NCBI RefSeq assembly: GCF_014646995.1
Contig: NZ_BMOI01000004.1
Span: 31,797 to 95,796 of the forward strand
DNA length: 64,000 nt
Reading direction: 5' to 3'
Origin: Curtobacterium luteum
Lineage (GTDB): Bacteria > Actinomycetota > Actinomycetes > Actinomycetales > Microbacteriaceae
Shown here: positions 35,292 through 44,821 of the stretch, piece by piece
Numbering within the stretch: the first letter of the stretch is position 1
How the letters are laid out: every line of letters starts with the position of its first letter
Notes under the pieces: model-generated
Databases searched by the model: none
What the model saw: the letters and a program-made list of their open reading frames with translations, nothing else
Told to the model about the DNA's origin: nothing
Made by a program: the position numbers and the translations under genes

Positions 35292-35939
35292 TCAGGCGTC
35301 GCGGAGGACCGCCTCGAGGTAGGTGTGGGTCATCGTGCGGTACGCCTCGACGAGTGCCTGGTCCGGAGCGTCACGGTCGGCGTGCGCCCGCGCGAGCACG
35401 GTGTGGCCGGACTCGGCGAGCACGGTCCACGCGCGGTCGACGGCTTCGCCCTCCGGCAGACCGAAGCGCTCCCGCATCACCTGGCTGACGGCACCCCCGA
35501 GCGCGGCCATGCGGTCGTCGTCGTCCCCGGTACCGGTGTCGGCCGTGTCGCCGAACCGGATCGCCCGGAACCCGGGCTCCGTCCGGTACATGTCGGCCGT
35601 CATGTCGATGAGCGCGTCGCAACCGGCGCGCCAGTCGGCGGCACCGCTCGCGTCGAGCGCCTCGACGAACCGGGCGGCCAGGCGCTGCGTGCAGCGGATC
35701 GCCAGGGCCTCGACCACGGCGATGCGGTCCGGGAAGTAGCGGTAGACGGTCCCGATGGACGCGCCTGCCCGCTCGGCGACCATCGCCGTCGTCAGCCGCT
35801 CGAACCCGATCTCGTCGATGACCGCGGCCGCGGCGTCGAGGAGGCCGGCGAGGCGCGCCGAACTGCGGGCTTGGACCGGCTCGTTCCTGAGCAGTGATGA
35901 TCCCCCCGGCAGTGCGTTCGATACCTCGGTGACGAGCAC
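35292..35939 (-). CDS. TetR-family transcriptional regulator
   Basis: A 215-residue regulator. The helix-turn-helix is TTAMVAERAGASIGTVYRYFPDR at about residues 47-69, with the usual ligand-binding helical domain after it. The start is GTG 35939, with AGAAGGAG 5 nt upstream; a longer frame lies upstream but overlaps the divergent promoter region. It is divergent from the App1-like phosphatase gene and upstream of the osmoprotectant operon on the same strand, so either could be a target. An imperfect 27-bp palindrome (36003-36029) lies 64 bp upstream of its start. Confidence 0.9.
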   Translation of the reverse strand: MLVTEVSNALPGGSSLLRNEPVQARSSARLAGLLDAAAAVIDEIGFERLTTAMVAERAGASIGTVYRYFPDRIAVVEALAIRCTQRLAARFVEALDASGAADWRAGCDALIDMTADMYRTEPGFRAIRFGDTADTGTGDDDDRMAALGGAVSQVMRERFGLPEGEAVDRAWTVLAESGHTVLARAHADRDAPDQALVEAYRTMTHTYLEAVLRDA

Positions 35940-36002
35940 GTGTACTCCTTCTCGCGTCCTCGACGCGTCCCGCCCGCGGCAGGCGCGTGGCGCGTTGTGT
36001 TT

Positions 36003-36029
36003 CACCGTCCACACGACACGTGGGCGGTG
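36003..36029. promoter_or_regulatory. Candidate TetR operator
   Basis: CACCGTCCAC and GTGGGCGGTG are inverted copies (9 of 10 positions pair) separated by 7 bp. It is in the divergent spacer between the TetR gene and the phosphatase gene, where an autoregulating TetR would bind. Confidence 0.4.
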
Positions 36030-36184
36030 GTGTCCCCGCAACTCTCGCAGACTCCGTCTGGAACTCGGCTGCGACTCTCCCAATCCTGCATGAGCATCCT
36101 CGGGTCGCCCGGGGCGGCGCGCCCGGGTCGTCCGCGCCGAGCACCCGCGGGTCCGAGGTCGCCCCGGCGTGGAATGATGGGGCG

Positions 36185-37234
36185 ATGCCCGACCCGACGC
36201 CCCACGAGCCGTCGCTGGCCGAGCCGATCCTCCACCGGGCGGCACGGATCGAGGACGCCGTGCAGGAGTTCCGCGAGCAGCGCGCGCGCCGCCGCGGACT
36301 CGTGCCGACCGTGATCCCCTACACCGGCTACGGTGCACCCGGCTGGGTGCGGGTCCTCGCCCGCGTGCTCCTCACCCGCCGCGGGCTCGCCTCCGACGCC
36401 TCCTACGTCGGGGTCCGCGGGTGGAAGAGCTTCACGAGCGTCGCGGTCGACTCCGCCGAGGTCACCGTCACCGCCGGGGGCCGGAGTCACGCCGTGCAGT
36501 CCGACCGCGGCGGGGTCGTCGACGCCATCGTGCCGATCGACCTCGAGCCCGGGTGGCGCACGATCAAGCTCTCCGCGGGCGGTTCCCGCGACGTCGAGGC
36601 GGACGTGTTCGTCGTGCACCCCGACACGCGGTTCGGGCTGCTGTCCGACATCGACGACACGGTGATGGTCACGAGCCTCCCCCGTCCGATGCTCGCCGCG
36701 TGGAACTCGTTCGTCCTCACCGAGCACGCCCGCCGGCCCGTCCCGGGCATGTCCGTGCTCTACGAACGCGTCCTGGCGCAGCACCCCGGCGCACCGACGG
36801 TGTACCTGTCGACCGGTGCCTGGAACGTCGCCCCGACGCTGCAGCGGTTCCTCACGCGCAACATGTACCCGACCGGCACGCTGCTGCTCACCGACTGGGG
36901 TCCGACGCACGACCGCTTCTTCCGGAGCGGGCAGCTGCACAAGCAGGAAAACCTGCGCCGCCTCGCCCGGGACTTCCCCGACGTCCAGTGGCTGCTCGTC
37001 GGCGACGACGGCCAGCACGACGAGTCGCTGTACGGCGACTTCGCACGGGAGCACCCGGAGAACGTCGCCGGCGTCGCGATCCGGCAGCTCTCCACGAGCG
37101 AGGCCGTCCTCGCCGGTGGCCGTTCCCGGGCACAGGAGCGGTCCCGGGACTCGGCGGCGCCGTGGGTGTTCGCCCCCGACGGCGCCGGCCTCTGGACCGA
37201 ACTCCAGCGGGTCGGGCTGCTCGACGACCACTGA
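36185..37234 (+). CDS. App1-like phosphatase domain protein (DUF2183)
   Basis: A 349-residue protein with the DUF2183/App1 phosphatidate-phosphatase catalytic domain. The nucleophile motif is LLSDIDDTVMVTSLP near residues 155-170; then come VYLSTGAWNVAPTLQRFL and a late acidic WLLVGDDGQHDESLY. Yeast App1 dephosphorylates phosphatidate; the bacterial substrate is not known. The N-terminal 130 residues form a beta-rich domain found with this family. I chose ATG 36185, preceded by an AATGAT -10-like box 6 bp upstream, so the message is probably leaderless. Confidence 0.88.
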   Translation: MPDPTPHEPSLAEPILHRAARIEDAVQEFREQRARRRGLVPTVIPYTGYGAPGWVRVLARVLLTRRGLASDASYVGVRGWKSFTSVAVDSAEVTVTAGGRSHAVQSDRGGVVDAIVPIDLEPGWRTIKLSAGGSRDVEADVFVVHPDTRFGLLSDIDDTVMVTSLPRPMLAAWNSFVLTEHARRPVPGMSVLYERVLAQHPGAPTVYLSTGAWNVAPTLQRFLTRNMYPTGTLLLTDWGPTHDRFFRSGQLHKQENLRRLARDFPDVQWLLVGDDGQHDESLYGDFAREHPENVAGVAIRQLSTSEAVLAGGRSRAQERSRDSAAPWVFAPDGAGLWTELQRVGLLDDH

Positions 37235-37305
37235 CGACCCGGTGCCCGACTGAGGGCCTCCTCAGCGCAGCCTCCCCGGGGCGGCCGCGTGGTTCGATCG
37301 GGATC

Positions 37306-39180
37306 ATGCACTCTGCGCGCATCGAGGACCACGCCCTCATCGGCGACACCTACACCGCGGCGCTCGTCACGCGGGACGGCACGGTCGACTGGGCCTGCCT
37401 CCCCCGCTTCGACAGCCCGTCGACCTTCGCGGCCCTGCTCGGCTCGGCCGAGCACGGCGGCTGGTCCCTCCGTCCGACCGACCCGGACGCGACGTCGCAC
37501 CGTCGGTACGTCGGCGACTCACTGGTCCTCTCGACGGTCTGGACGACGAGCTCGGGCGTGGTCGAGGTCACCGACTTCATGCCGATCGGTGCCCACCGGG
37601 CCGCGATCGTCCGGCGCGTCCGGGGCCTCCGCGGATCCGTCGACGTGGAGCAGGTCCTCACCATCCGGTTCGACTACGCCCGGGCGCTCCCCTGGGTCCG
37701 CCAGATCGGCGGCGACGACGACCCCGCGCTCCTCGCGACCGCGGGTCCCGGCTCGGTGATCGTCCGCGGACCCCGGTTCCACGCGCGGGACCACAGCCAC
37801 ACCGCGACGGCGACCGTGCGAGACGGCGAAGTCATCGACACCGTGCTGACCTGGTACCCGTCGCACCGGGAACCGCCGGCACCGATGGACGTGACGGAGG
37901 CGCTGCACCGCACGACCCGGTGGTGGGAGGACTGGATGGCCCCGGTGCGCACCCACGGCCGCTACGTCGACGCCACGCGTCGCTCGCTGCTGCTGCTGCG
38001 GGCCATGACCCACGCGGAGACCGGCGGGGTCGTCGCCGCCGCGACCACGAGCCTCCCGGAGGACCCGGGCGGCGAACGGAACTGGGACTACCGGTACGTC
38101 TGGCTCCGCGACGCCTCGCTCGCGCTGGCGTCCCTCATCGCCCACGGCTACCGGGACGAGGCGACCCACTGGCGCGGGTGGCTCCTCCGGGCGATCGCGG
38201 GCGACCCCGCGGACGTGCAGATCATGTACGGCGTCGCCGGCGAGCGCGAACTCCCGGAGCGGACGCTCGAGAACCTGCCCGGGTACGCGCACTCGACGCC
38301 GGTGCGCGTCGGCAACGGCGCGTACACGCAGTACCAGGGCGACGTGTTCGGCGAGGTCCTCGCCGCGCTGCACGACGCCCGAGAGCTCGGCGTCGAGGAG
38401 AACGCGGACTCCTGGGCGCTGCAACGAGCCCTGCTCGGCTACGTCGAGGAGCACTGGCAGGAGCCCGACAACGGGATCTGGGAGATGCGCGGTCCACGTC
38501 GCCACTTCACGCACTCGCGGGCGATGATCTGGGCGGCGTTCGACCGCGGCGTCGCGGCCGTCGAGGAGTTCGGCCTCGAGGGCCCCGTCGACCGGTGGCG
38601 CACGCTGCGCGAGCAGGTGCGGGCCGAGATCGAGGAGCACGGTTGGAACGCCGAACGCGGCTCCTACCGGCAGCACTACGACACCGACGAGGTCGACGCG
38701 AGCCTCCTGGTGCTGCCGCAGATCGGCTACATCATGGCCGACGACCCGCAGATGACCGGCACCGTGGCCGCGATCGAGCAGGACCTCCGCACCGGCGACG
38801 ACGGCCTGGTGCTCCGCTACCGGACGTCCGCCGGCTTCGACGGGCTGTCGGGCAGCGAGCACCCGTTCCTGGCGTGCTCGTTCTGGCTCGTCGAGCAGTA
38901 CGCCGCGTCCGGCCGCATCGAGGACGCCGAACGGCTCATGGACGTGCTCGTGGGATTCGCGAACGACGTCGGGATGCTGTCCGAGGAGATCGACGTCGAG
39001 ACCCGTCACCACATCGGCAACACGCCGCAGGCGCTGTCGCACCTGACCCTCGTGTCCGCGGCGGACGCCATCGCTCGCGCCCGTGGCGCGTCCGCCGGGC
39101 ACCGGACGCGCCTGGCGGTCCACGACGGCGGCACGCGGTCGTGGACCGGTGCGGGCGAGCGAGCGGGCGACACCGCCTGA
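37306..39180 (+). CDS. Glycoside hydrolase family 15 protein (glucoamylase/trehalase-like)
   Basis: A 624-residue GH15 enzyme. The N-terminal beta-sandwich domain begins IEDHALIGDTYTAALVTRDGTVDWACLPRFDS. The (alpha/alpha)6 catalytic domain starts near residue 240 with the signature NWDYRYVWLRDAS at about 258-270. The later EEHWQEPDNGIWEMRG block (about residue 385) and GFDGLSGSEHPFLACSFWLVEQYA carry the likely catalytic Glu residues. Bacterial GH15 proteins of this two-domain form include trehalases and oligosaccharide glucosidases; sequence alone does not decide. It is intracellular by lack of a signal peptide. It converges on zwf, with a shared terminator. Confidence 0.9.
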   Translation: MHSARIEDHALIGDTYTAALVTRDGTVDWACLPRFDSPSTFAALLGSAEHGGWSLRPTDPDATSHRRYVGDSLVLSTVWTTSSGVVEVTDFMPIGAHRAAIVRRVRGLRGSVDVEQVLTIRFDYARALPWVRQIGGDDDPALLATAGPGSVIVRGPRFHARDHSHTATATVRDGEVIDTVLTWYPSHREPPAPMDVTEALHRTTRWWEDWMAPVRTHGRYVDATRRSLLLLRAMTHAETGGVVAAATTSLPEDPGGERNWDYRYVWLRDASLALASLIAHGYRDEATHWRGWLLRAIAGDPADVQIMYGVAGERELPERTLENLPGYAHSTPVRVGNGAYTQYQGDVFGEVLAALHDARELGVEENADSWALQRALLGYVEEHWQEPDNGIWEMRGPRRHFTHSRAMIWAAFDRGVAAVEEFGLEGPVDRWRTLREQVRAEIEEHGWNAERGSYRQHYDTDEVDASLLVLPQIGYIMADDPQMTGTVAAIEQDLRTGDDGLVLRYRTSAGFDGLSGSEHPFLACSFWLVEQYAASGRIEDAERLMDVLVGFANDVGMLSEEIDVETRHHIGNTPQALSHLTLVSAADAIARARGASAGHRTRLAVHDGGTRSWTGAGERAGDTA

Positions 39181-39239
39181 GACCCGGCCCGCGGGAACAC
39201 GACCCGCCGAGCCGCGCCCCGCTGGGACGCGACCCGGCA

Positions 39240-39285
39240 ACGGACGGGAGGCACGGTGCCAGCTGGCACCGTGCCTCCCGTCCGT
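39240..39285. terminator. Perfect 46-bp palindrome, bidirectional terminator
   Basis: The left and right 23-bp halves are exact reverse complements, with the outer arm ACGGACGGGAGGC. It sits between the convergent GH15 and zwf genes, 59 bp and 36 bp from their stops, so it can end both transcripts. The same outer arm recurs in the hairpin at 44720-44765. Confidence 0.85.
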
Positions 39286-39321
39286 GCAGTGCGCCCGTTC
39301 AGGGCGCGGCGGTCACGTCCG

Positions 39322-40695
39322 TCAGGACGAGCTCACCCAGTCGGCCGGCCCGCGGGAACCGGCGCGGTACTCCTCGAGCGGGACCTCGTTCGCCTTCCAG
39401 GCGTCGACGACCGGCTCGACGATCTCCCAGCAGCGCTCCGCGACGTCGCCGCGGATCGAGAGCAGCGGGTCGTCGTGGAAGATCCCGTTGAGGACCTCGC
39501 CGTAGGGCGTCAGCTCCCCGTCCGCGAAGGACGACGACAGCGTGACCTGGCCCATCTCGAACGGGTTGCCGCCGCCGTTCGCCGACACCGTCAGCTCGAT
39601 CTCGTCCGGGTTCAGCGCGATGCGGAGCGTGTCCGTCTTCGGGCGGCCCGAGAGGCCGGAGGGCAGGCGCGTCACCGGCTTGAAGGTGATCAGCACCTCC
39701 TTCCGGCTGGCGCCCAGGGCCTTGCCGGACCGCAGCGTGAACGGCACGCCCTTCCAGCGCGCGGTGTCGACCTCGACCGAGATCTCGGCGAGCGTCTCCG
39801 TCTGGCGCGACTTGTCGACGCCGTCCTCGTCCTGGTACGACGGCAGCTCCTTGCCGTCGATCGTGCCGGCCGTGTACACCGCTCGGCGCGACGCGACCTT
39901 CGGGTCGCCGCCCTTGAGCTCGGTCGAGCGGAGCACCCGGGCCAGGGACGAGCGGAACTCGACCGCGTCGATGTCGGCCGGGGCGTCCATCGTCACGATG
40001 CCGAGGATCTGCAGCAGGTGCGACTGGATCATGTCGACCATCGCGCCGGCCTCGTCGTAGTACTGCGCGCGGTTCTCGAGCCCGAGGGTCTCGTCGTAGA
40101 AGATGTCGACCTTCTCGATGTTCTCGGCGTTCCAGATCGGCTCGAACAGACGGTTCGCGAAGCGCAGGCCGATGATGTTGAGCACCGTCGTGCGACCGAG
40201 GAAGTGGTCGGTGCGGTGGACGCGCTCCTCGGGGACGAGCTTGAGGACGGTCTCGTTGAGGGCCTTCGCGCTGTCGACGTCGGTGCCGAACGGCTTCTCG
40301 AAGGCGAGGGTCGTGCCCGCGGGCAGTTCGACCTCCTGGAGGGCCTCGCAGATGTCGGAGGCGATCTGCGGCGGGAGCGCGAAGTAGAGGATCGGCTCGG
40401 AGTCCGCCGCGGCGAGGAGCGCCTCGAGGTGCTTCGGGTCGGTCGGGTCGCCCTGGATGAACTGCGTCGACTCGAGGGTCGCGTCGACCTCCGGGCCCTT
40501 CACGTCCTGCGACGCGAACGACTTCGTGACGACGTCCTTCCACTGCTCCTCGCTCCGGGCGCTGCGGCCCGTCCCGATCAGCTGGACGGGGACCGCTCGA
40601 CCGCTCTGCAGGAACGTGCCGAGGCCCGGCAGCAGCAGGCGGGAGGCGAGGTCGCCCGTCGCGCCGAAGATGATGAGGGTGCGCTTGTCGGTCAC
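39322..40695 (-). CDS. zwf: Glucose-6-phosphate dehydrogenase
   Basis: A 457-residue enzyme that oxidises glucose-6-phosphate with NADP. The Rossmann motif FGATGDLASRLLLPGL is at the N-terminus, the substrate-site segment RTDHFLGRTTVLN near residue 170, and the FEKPFGTD block just before it. It is shorter than the usual ~500 residues and stands alone rather than in a tkt-tal-zwf-opcA cluster, so it may be a second paralogue. The start is GTG 40695, with AAGGAG 9 nt upstream; the longer frame upstream is spacer. Confidence 0.92.
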   Translation of the reverse strand: MTDKRTLIIFGATGDLASRLLLPGLGTFLQSGRAVPVQLIGTGRSARSEEQWKDVVTKSFASQDVKGPEVDATLESTQFIQGDPTDPKHLEALLAAADSEPILYFALPPQIASDICEALQEVELPAGTTLAFEKPFGTDVDSAKALNETVLKLVPEERVHRTDHFLGRTTVLNIIGLRFANRLFEPIWNAENIEKVDIFYDETLGLENRAQYYDEAGAMVDMIQSHLLQILGIVTMDAPADIDAVEFRSSLARVLRSTELKGGDPKVASRRAVYTAGTIDGKELPSYQDEDGVDKSRQTETLAEISVEVDTARWKGVPFTLRSGKALGASRKEVLITFKPVTRLPSGLSGRPKTDTLRIALNPDEIELTVSANGGGNPFEMGQVTLSSSFADGELTPYGEVLNGIFHDDPLLSIRGDVAERCWEIVEPVVDAWKANEVPLEEYRAGSRGPADWVSSS

Positions 40696-40841
40696 CTGAG
40701 GTGACTCCTTTCGCTGTGGTGGGGGTGGTCCGTTCCGAGTCAAGCCGGGAGCGGGCCGTGTTGTTCCCAGTCCGAGGGCCGGGGAGTCTGGTGGAGTGCG
40801 CTGCGCGGCGAGCCGAGTCCGCCGCGCGGAGTCCGGACGCA

Positions 40842-40875
40842 CTTCGGGCGGCACCGGATGTGGTGCCGCCCGAAG
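40842..40875 (-). terminator. Terminator of the ctaC-ctaD-ctaF operon
   Basis: A perfect 14-bp stem (CTTCGGGCGGCACC and its complement) with a 6-nt loop, 18 bp after the ctaF stop. The 140 bp on its left, up to zwf, shows no gene and presumably holds the zwf promoter. Confidence 0.85.
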
Positions 40876-40893
40876 GTCGTCAGGGGTGCGGGG

Positions 40894-41310
40894 TCAGTGC
40901 CCGAAGTTCCCGCGGTAGTACTCGTAGACCCAGCCCACGAGCGTCACGGCGACGAACGCCATGCCGATCGGGACGAGCCAGAGGCCGGCCGCGACGCCGA
41001 GGAAGATCACACCGACGGCCGCCGCGAGGAGGATCGGCCACCACGACCACGGGCTGAAGTGCCCGAGCTCGGCGTCGCCGTCCTCGATGTTGGCGTCCGG
41101 ACGGTCCTCGGGCAGCACGCCGCCCTGGGAGGACATGACCTTGCCGAGGTAGAACGCGATGAACGCGGACATGATCCCGGTGAGTCCGATGGAGACCGTG
41201 CCGACCCATTCCGGGTGGGAGTAGGTGATGACAGCCCAGATGGTGTACGCCGCATCCGCGAGGATGAAGAAGACGAACAGGATCCAGAACAGGTTGGTGT
41301 TGGCGCGCAT
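40894..41310 (-). CDS. ctaF: Cytochrome c oxidase subunit IV (actinobacterial CtaF)
   Basis: A 138-residue membrane protein found only in actinobacterial aa3 oxidases. It starts MRANTNLFWILFVFFILADAAY, with a second hydrophobic stretch near 40-57 and two more at about 90-125. It ends in GWVYEYYRGNFGH, the family's characteristic tail. It is 4 bp after ctaD and is the last gene of the operon. It is thought to be a structural subunit of the bcc-aa3 supercomplex. Confidence 0.93.
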   Translation of the reverse strand: MRANTNLFWILFVFFILADAAYTIWAVITYSHPEWVGTVSIGLTGIMSAFIAFYLGKVMSSQGGVLPEDRPDANIEDGDAELGHFSPWSWWPILLAAAVGVIFLGVAAGLWLVPIGMAFVAVTLVGWVYEYYRGNFGH

Positions 41311-41314
41311 GGCG

Positions 41315-43054
41315 TTACTTCACCTCGCCCTTCGCAGCGTCGTAGGTCGGAGCGTCCGGGGCGTCCTTCGCCGGACCCACACCGATCGGCACGCCGGCCT
41401 CGGGGTGGTTCAGGTCGAACGCCGGGGACTCGGAACGGATCCGCGGGATCGACGTGAAGTTGTGCCGCGGCGGCGGGCAGCTGGTCGCCCACTCGAGCGA
41501 ACGGCCGTAGCCCCAGGGGTCGTTCACGGCGACCTTCGGTGCGTTCCGGGCGGTGACGTAGATGTTGAAGATGAACGGCAGGAACGAGATCGCGAGGATC
41601 ATCGAACCGATCGTCGACAGCTGGTTCATCCAGGTGAAGCCGTCGTTCGGCAGGTAGGTCGCGTACCGACGCGGCATGCCGATGACGCCCAGCCAGTGCT
41701 GGATGAGGAACGTCGTGTGGAACCCGATGAACAGCAGCCAGAAGTGGATCTTGCCGAGGCGCTCGTTGAGCATCTTGCCGGTCCACTTCGGCCACCAGAA
41801 GTAGAACCCGGCGAACATCGCGAACACGACGGTGCCGAAGACCACGTAGTGGAAGTGCGCGACGACGAAGTACGAGTCGGACACGTGGAAGTCGAGCGGC
41901 GGCGACGCCAGGATCACGCCGGTGAGACCACCGAAGGTGAAGGTGATGAGGAAGCCGACCGACCAGAGCAGCGGGGTCTCGAAGGTCACCGAGCCGCGCC
42001 ACATGGTGCCGACCCAGTTGAAGATCTTCACGCCCGTGGGGACCGCGATGAGCATCGTCATGAGCGAGAACCACGGGAGCAGGACGCCACCGGTGACGTA
42101 CATGTGGTGCGCCCACACCGTGACCGAGAGGGCCGCGATGGAGATGGTCGCGTAGATGAGGGTCTTGTACCCGAAGATCGGCTTGCGGCTGAAGACCGGG
42201 AAGATCTCCGACACGATGCCGAAGAACGGCAGCGCGATGATGTAGACCTCCGGGTGGCCGAAGAACCAGAAGAGGTGCTGCCAGAGGAGCGCACCGCCGT
42301 TCGCCGGGTTGAAGACCTGGGCGTTGAACACGCGGTCGAGGCCGAGGCCGAACAGCGCCGCCGCGAGGACCGGGAAGGCCATCAGGACGAGGAGCGCGGT
42401 CACGAGGGTGTTCCACGTGAAGATCGACATGCGGAACATGGTCATGCCCGGCGCACGCATGGTGATGATCGTCGTGATGAAGTTCACCGCGCCGAGGATC
42501 GTCGAGAAGCCGGTCATGCCCAGGCCGAAGACCCAGAGCGTCCCACCGAGGCCGGGTGTGAACGTCGTGTCACTCAGTGGCGCGTACGCGAACCAGCCGA
42601 ACGATGCGGCGCCCTGCGGGGTGAGGAAGCCGCCGACCGCGATGAGCGCGCCGAAGACGTAGAGCCAGAACGCGAAGCCGTTGAGTCGCGGGAAGGCGAC
42701 GTCCGGCGCACCGATCTGCAGCGGCATGACCGCGTTCGCGAAACCCGAGAAGAGCGGCGTCGCGAAGAGCAGCAGCATGATCGTGCCGTGCATCGTGAAG
42801 AGCTGGTTGTACTGCTCCTTCGTCGCCACCACGTGCAGGCCGGGCTCGAAGAGCTGGGCACGGATGACGAGCGCCATCACACCCGCGAGCAGGAAGAAGA
42901 TGAACGACGCGATCAGGTACATGTACCCGATGGTCTTGTGGTCGGTGGAGGTGATCCACCGGACGATGATGTTGCCCTTGCGGCCCACCTTCGACGCCTG
43001 GAAGTCCAGGGTCGTGGTGCCTGCCGCCGGCTGGCCGACGAGCGACGTGGTCAT
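41315..43054 (-). CDS. ctaD: Cytochrome c oxidase subunit I
   Basis: A 579-residue heme-copper oxidase subunit with 12 membrane segments. The ligands are visible: [10 protein letters not shown] (low-spin heme His), [11 protein letters not shown] with the cross-linked His-Tyr pair, WAHHMY for CuB, and the later HFHYVV. It reduces oxygen and pumps protons. It starts 12 bp after ctaC. The C-terminus is an acidic, Pro/Ala-rich tail. Confidence 0.97.
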   Translation of the reverse strand: MTTSLVGQPAAGTTTLDFQASKVGRKGNIIVRWITSTDHKTIGYMYLIASFIFFLLAGVMALVIRAQLFEPGLHVVATKEQYNQLFTMHGTIMLLLFATPLFSGFANAVMPLQIGAPDVAFPRLNGFAFWLYVFGALIAVGGFLTPQGAASFGWFAYAPLSDTTFTPGLGGTLWVFGLGMTGFSTILGAVNFITTIITMRAPGMTMFRMSIFTWNTLVTALLVLMAFPVLAAALFGLGLDRVFNAQVFNPANGGALLWQHLFWFFGHPEVYIIALPFFGIVSEIFPVFSRKPIFGYKTLIYATISIAALSVTVWAHHMYVTGGVLLPWFSLMTMLIAVPTGVKIFNWVGTMWRGSVTFETPLLWSVGFLITFTFGGLTGVILASPPLDFHVSDSYFVVAHFHYVVFGTVVFAMFAGFYFWWPKWTGKMLNERLGKIHFWLLFIGFHTTFLIQHWLGVIGMPRRYATYLPNDGFTWMNQLSTIGSMILAISFLPFIFNIYVTARNAPKVAVNDPWGYGRSLEWATSCPPPRHNFTSIPRIRSESPAFDLNHPEAGVPIGVGPAKDAPDAPTYDAAKGEVK

Positions 43055-43066
43055 CTGACGGAGCCC

Positions 43067-43966
43067 CTACTCGTTCTCGGACGCCGTCACGGGCGCCTTG
43101 TTGTTCGGTTCGTTCGTGTTGGTGTTGTACTCGTCACCGAGGAGGCCGACCTTGCCCTGCTCGGTCAGCTTGTCGAGGTACGCCTGGTACTCGTCCGGCG
43201 TGACGACCTTCACCTGGAAGAGCATGAGCGAGTGGTACTCGCCGCAGAGCTCGGCGCACTTGCCCTGGTAAGTGCCGAGCTTCTCCGGGATGAAGTACTC
43301 GTCGTTCTGCTTGCCGGGGATCATGTCCTTCTTGTAGAGGAAGTCGATCACCCAGAAGGAGTGGTTCACGTCGCGCGACGAGAGCTCGATGTGCACCTTC
43401 TTGCCCTGGGGCAGGTACAGGGTCGGCAGCTGCGACTCGTCGATGGCGCCCTTGCCGTTGTCTTCTTCCTGGGCCTGGATGCCCTGGTAGTAGACGCTCT
43501 TCGACTGGTCGGACTCGTTGATGTAGTTGAAGTCCCACGCCCAGCGCTTGCCGTACACGTGGATCGTCGCGTCGGCCTTGGCGAAGGGGCGCTCGATGTC
43601 GGCCTGGTCCTTCGCGGTGAAGGCGAAGAAGCCGAGCACGAGGATGAGCGGGACGATCGTGTAGAAGATCTCGAGCGGCATGTTGTACCGCATCTGCACC
43701 GGGAGGCCGGTCTGGCCCTTGCGGCGGCGGTAGACGATCGCGGCCCAGATGATGAGGCCCCAGACGATCAGGCCCACCGCGAGCAGCACGACCCAGCTCG
43801 TGGTCCACAGGCCGACGATGCGGCTCGTGTGGTTCGTGACGTTCTTCGTCTCTTCCGTGCCGGGGAGCCATCCGTTGAGCTGCTGCTGCGTGCAGCCAGC
43901 CAGTGCGATGACCAGACCGACGGCCACCGGGATGGCCGCCCAACGTATACGGCGATTCGAACGCAC
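43067..43966 (-). CDS. ctaC: Cytochrome c oxidase subunit II
   Basis: A 299-residue lipoprotein-anchored subunit. The signal peptide MRSNRRIRWAAIPVAVG ends in the lipobox LAGC. A two-helix hairpin follows (about 50-125), then the cupredoxin domain with the CuA ligands in CAELCGEYHSLM. I chose GTG 43966 (GAGAGG 5 nt upstream), as it gives a normal signal peptide. ATG 44029, also with a ribosome-binding site, would add 21 residues. A TAAGCT -10-like box lies near 44057. Confidence 0.95.
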   Translation of the reverse strand: MRSNRRIRWAAIPVAVGLVIALAGCTQQQLNGWLPGTEETKNVTNHTSRIVGLWTTSWVVLLAVGLIVWGLIIWAAIVYRRRKGQTGLPVQMRYNMPLEIFYTIVPLILVLGFFAFTAKDQADIERPFAKADATIHVYGKRWAWDFNYINESDQSKSVYYQGIQAQEEDNGKGAIDESQLPTLYLPQGKKVHIELSSRDVNHSFWVIDFLYKKDMIPGKQNDEYFIPEKLGTYQGKCAELCGEYHSLMLFQVKVVTPDEYQAYLDKLTEQGKVGLLGDEYNTNTNEPNNKAPVTASENE

Positions 43967-44142
43967 TGTTACCTCTCGGAGTGACGTGAAGCCGGATGAG
44001 CCGCGACACGAAGGTCGCTCATGGCTCACTCCCAGCTCGGTTGGAACACTCCTAGCTTACTCGCAGCCGGGGACAGCTCGCGCACACGTGTGGCCCGCGT
44101 GGCCCCGATCCGCGAGCTCGACGACCGCCCTGACCACGAGAA

Positions 44143-44185
44143 ACGCGAGCGGGGAGCGACCAGTCCGGTCACTCCCCGCTCGCGT
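44143..44185 (-). terminator. Terminator downstream of the ErpA/IscA-type gene
   Basis: A 19-bp stem with one mismatch (ACGCGAGCGGGGAGCGACC against its complement) and a 5-nt loop, 26 bp after the stop. Between it and ctaC lies about 175 bp with the ctaC promoter and no gene. Confidence 0.8.
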
Positions 44186-44211
44186 GTCGCCCGTGGTGCG
44201 GGCCGTCGGCG

Positions 44212-44589
44212 TCAGTGGAAGCTGTCGCCGCACGCGCAGCTGCCCTGCGCGTTCGGGTTGTCGATGGTGAAGCCCTGCTTCTGGATGGTGTCCTCGAAGT
44301 CGATCGTGGCGCCGTCGAGGTACGGGACGCTCATCTTGTCGACGACGACCTCGACGCCGGGCTCGAACCCGGCCGTGGTGTCGCCGTCGAGCAGGCGCTC
44401 GTCGAAGTAGAGCTGGTAGATGAGACCGGAGCAGCCGCCAGGCTGGACCGCGAGGCGCAGGCGGAGGTCGTCGCGCCCTTCCTGCTCGAGGAGGCTCGCC
44501 ACCTTGGCCGCAGCCGCGTCGCTCAGCTGCACACCGTGCGTCGCCGTCTCGGTCGCAGCGGTCTGCGCTTCGGTGATGGTGTCGCTCAT
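44212..44589 (-). CDS. Iron-sulfur cluster insertion protein (ErpA/IscA/HesB family)
   Basis: A 125-residue A-type Fe-S carrier. The HesB domain covers about residues 18-125, with three cluster-binding cysteines: PGGCSGLIYQLYFDE, and the C-terminal SCACGDSF pair. It should deliver clusters to apo-proteins. ATG 44589 follows a GGGAGA; a longer frame upstream is spacer. Its position beside the oxidase genes is common in actinobacteria. Confidence 0.94.
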   Translation of the reverse strand: MSDTITEAQTAATETATHGVQLSDAAAAKVASLLEQEGRDDLRLRLAVQPGGCSGLIYQLYFDERLLDGDTTAGFEPGVEVVVDKMSVPYLDGATIDFEDTIQKQGFTIDNPNAQGSCACGDSFH

Positions 44590-44719
44590 CGCGCGTCTCC
44601 CTCCGGGCCGGTGCGGATCACCGTGCCCCGGGTCGATTGTAAGCACGCCCCGCCGACGGGCGCAGCAGGTCACGGCGGCGCTGTGGACGGAGCAGGCCTG
44701 TGGACAGTGGTGAGGACGG

Positions 44720-44765
44720 ACGGACGGGAGGCCCGTGGCGGGGTCGCCACGGGCCTCCCGTCCGT
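44720..44765 (-). terminator. Perfect 20-bp-stem terminator after the M20 peptidase gene
   Basis: ACGGACGGGAGGCCCGTGGC pairs exactly with 44746-44765 around a 6-nt loop, 56 bp beyond the M20 stop. It shares its outer 13 bp with the palindrome at 39240-39285. The rest of the gap to the Fe-S protein gene shows no gene. Confidence 0.85.
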
Positions 44766-44821
44766 CGTCACGCGCGTCAGCGCGCCCGGAGCGAGCGCGT
44801 CAGCGTGCCTGAGCGAGCGCG

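Noticed and set aside
43967..44029. A 21-residue longer start for ctaC at ATG 44029
   Set aside because: It has a possible ribosome-binding site but would put an odd polar extension before a normal lipoprotein signal peptide; GTG 43966 with GAGAGG fits better.
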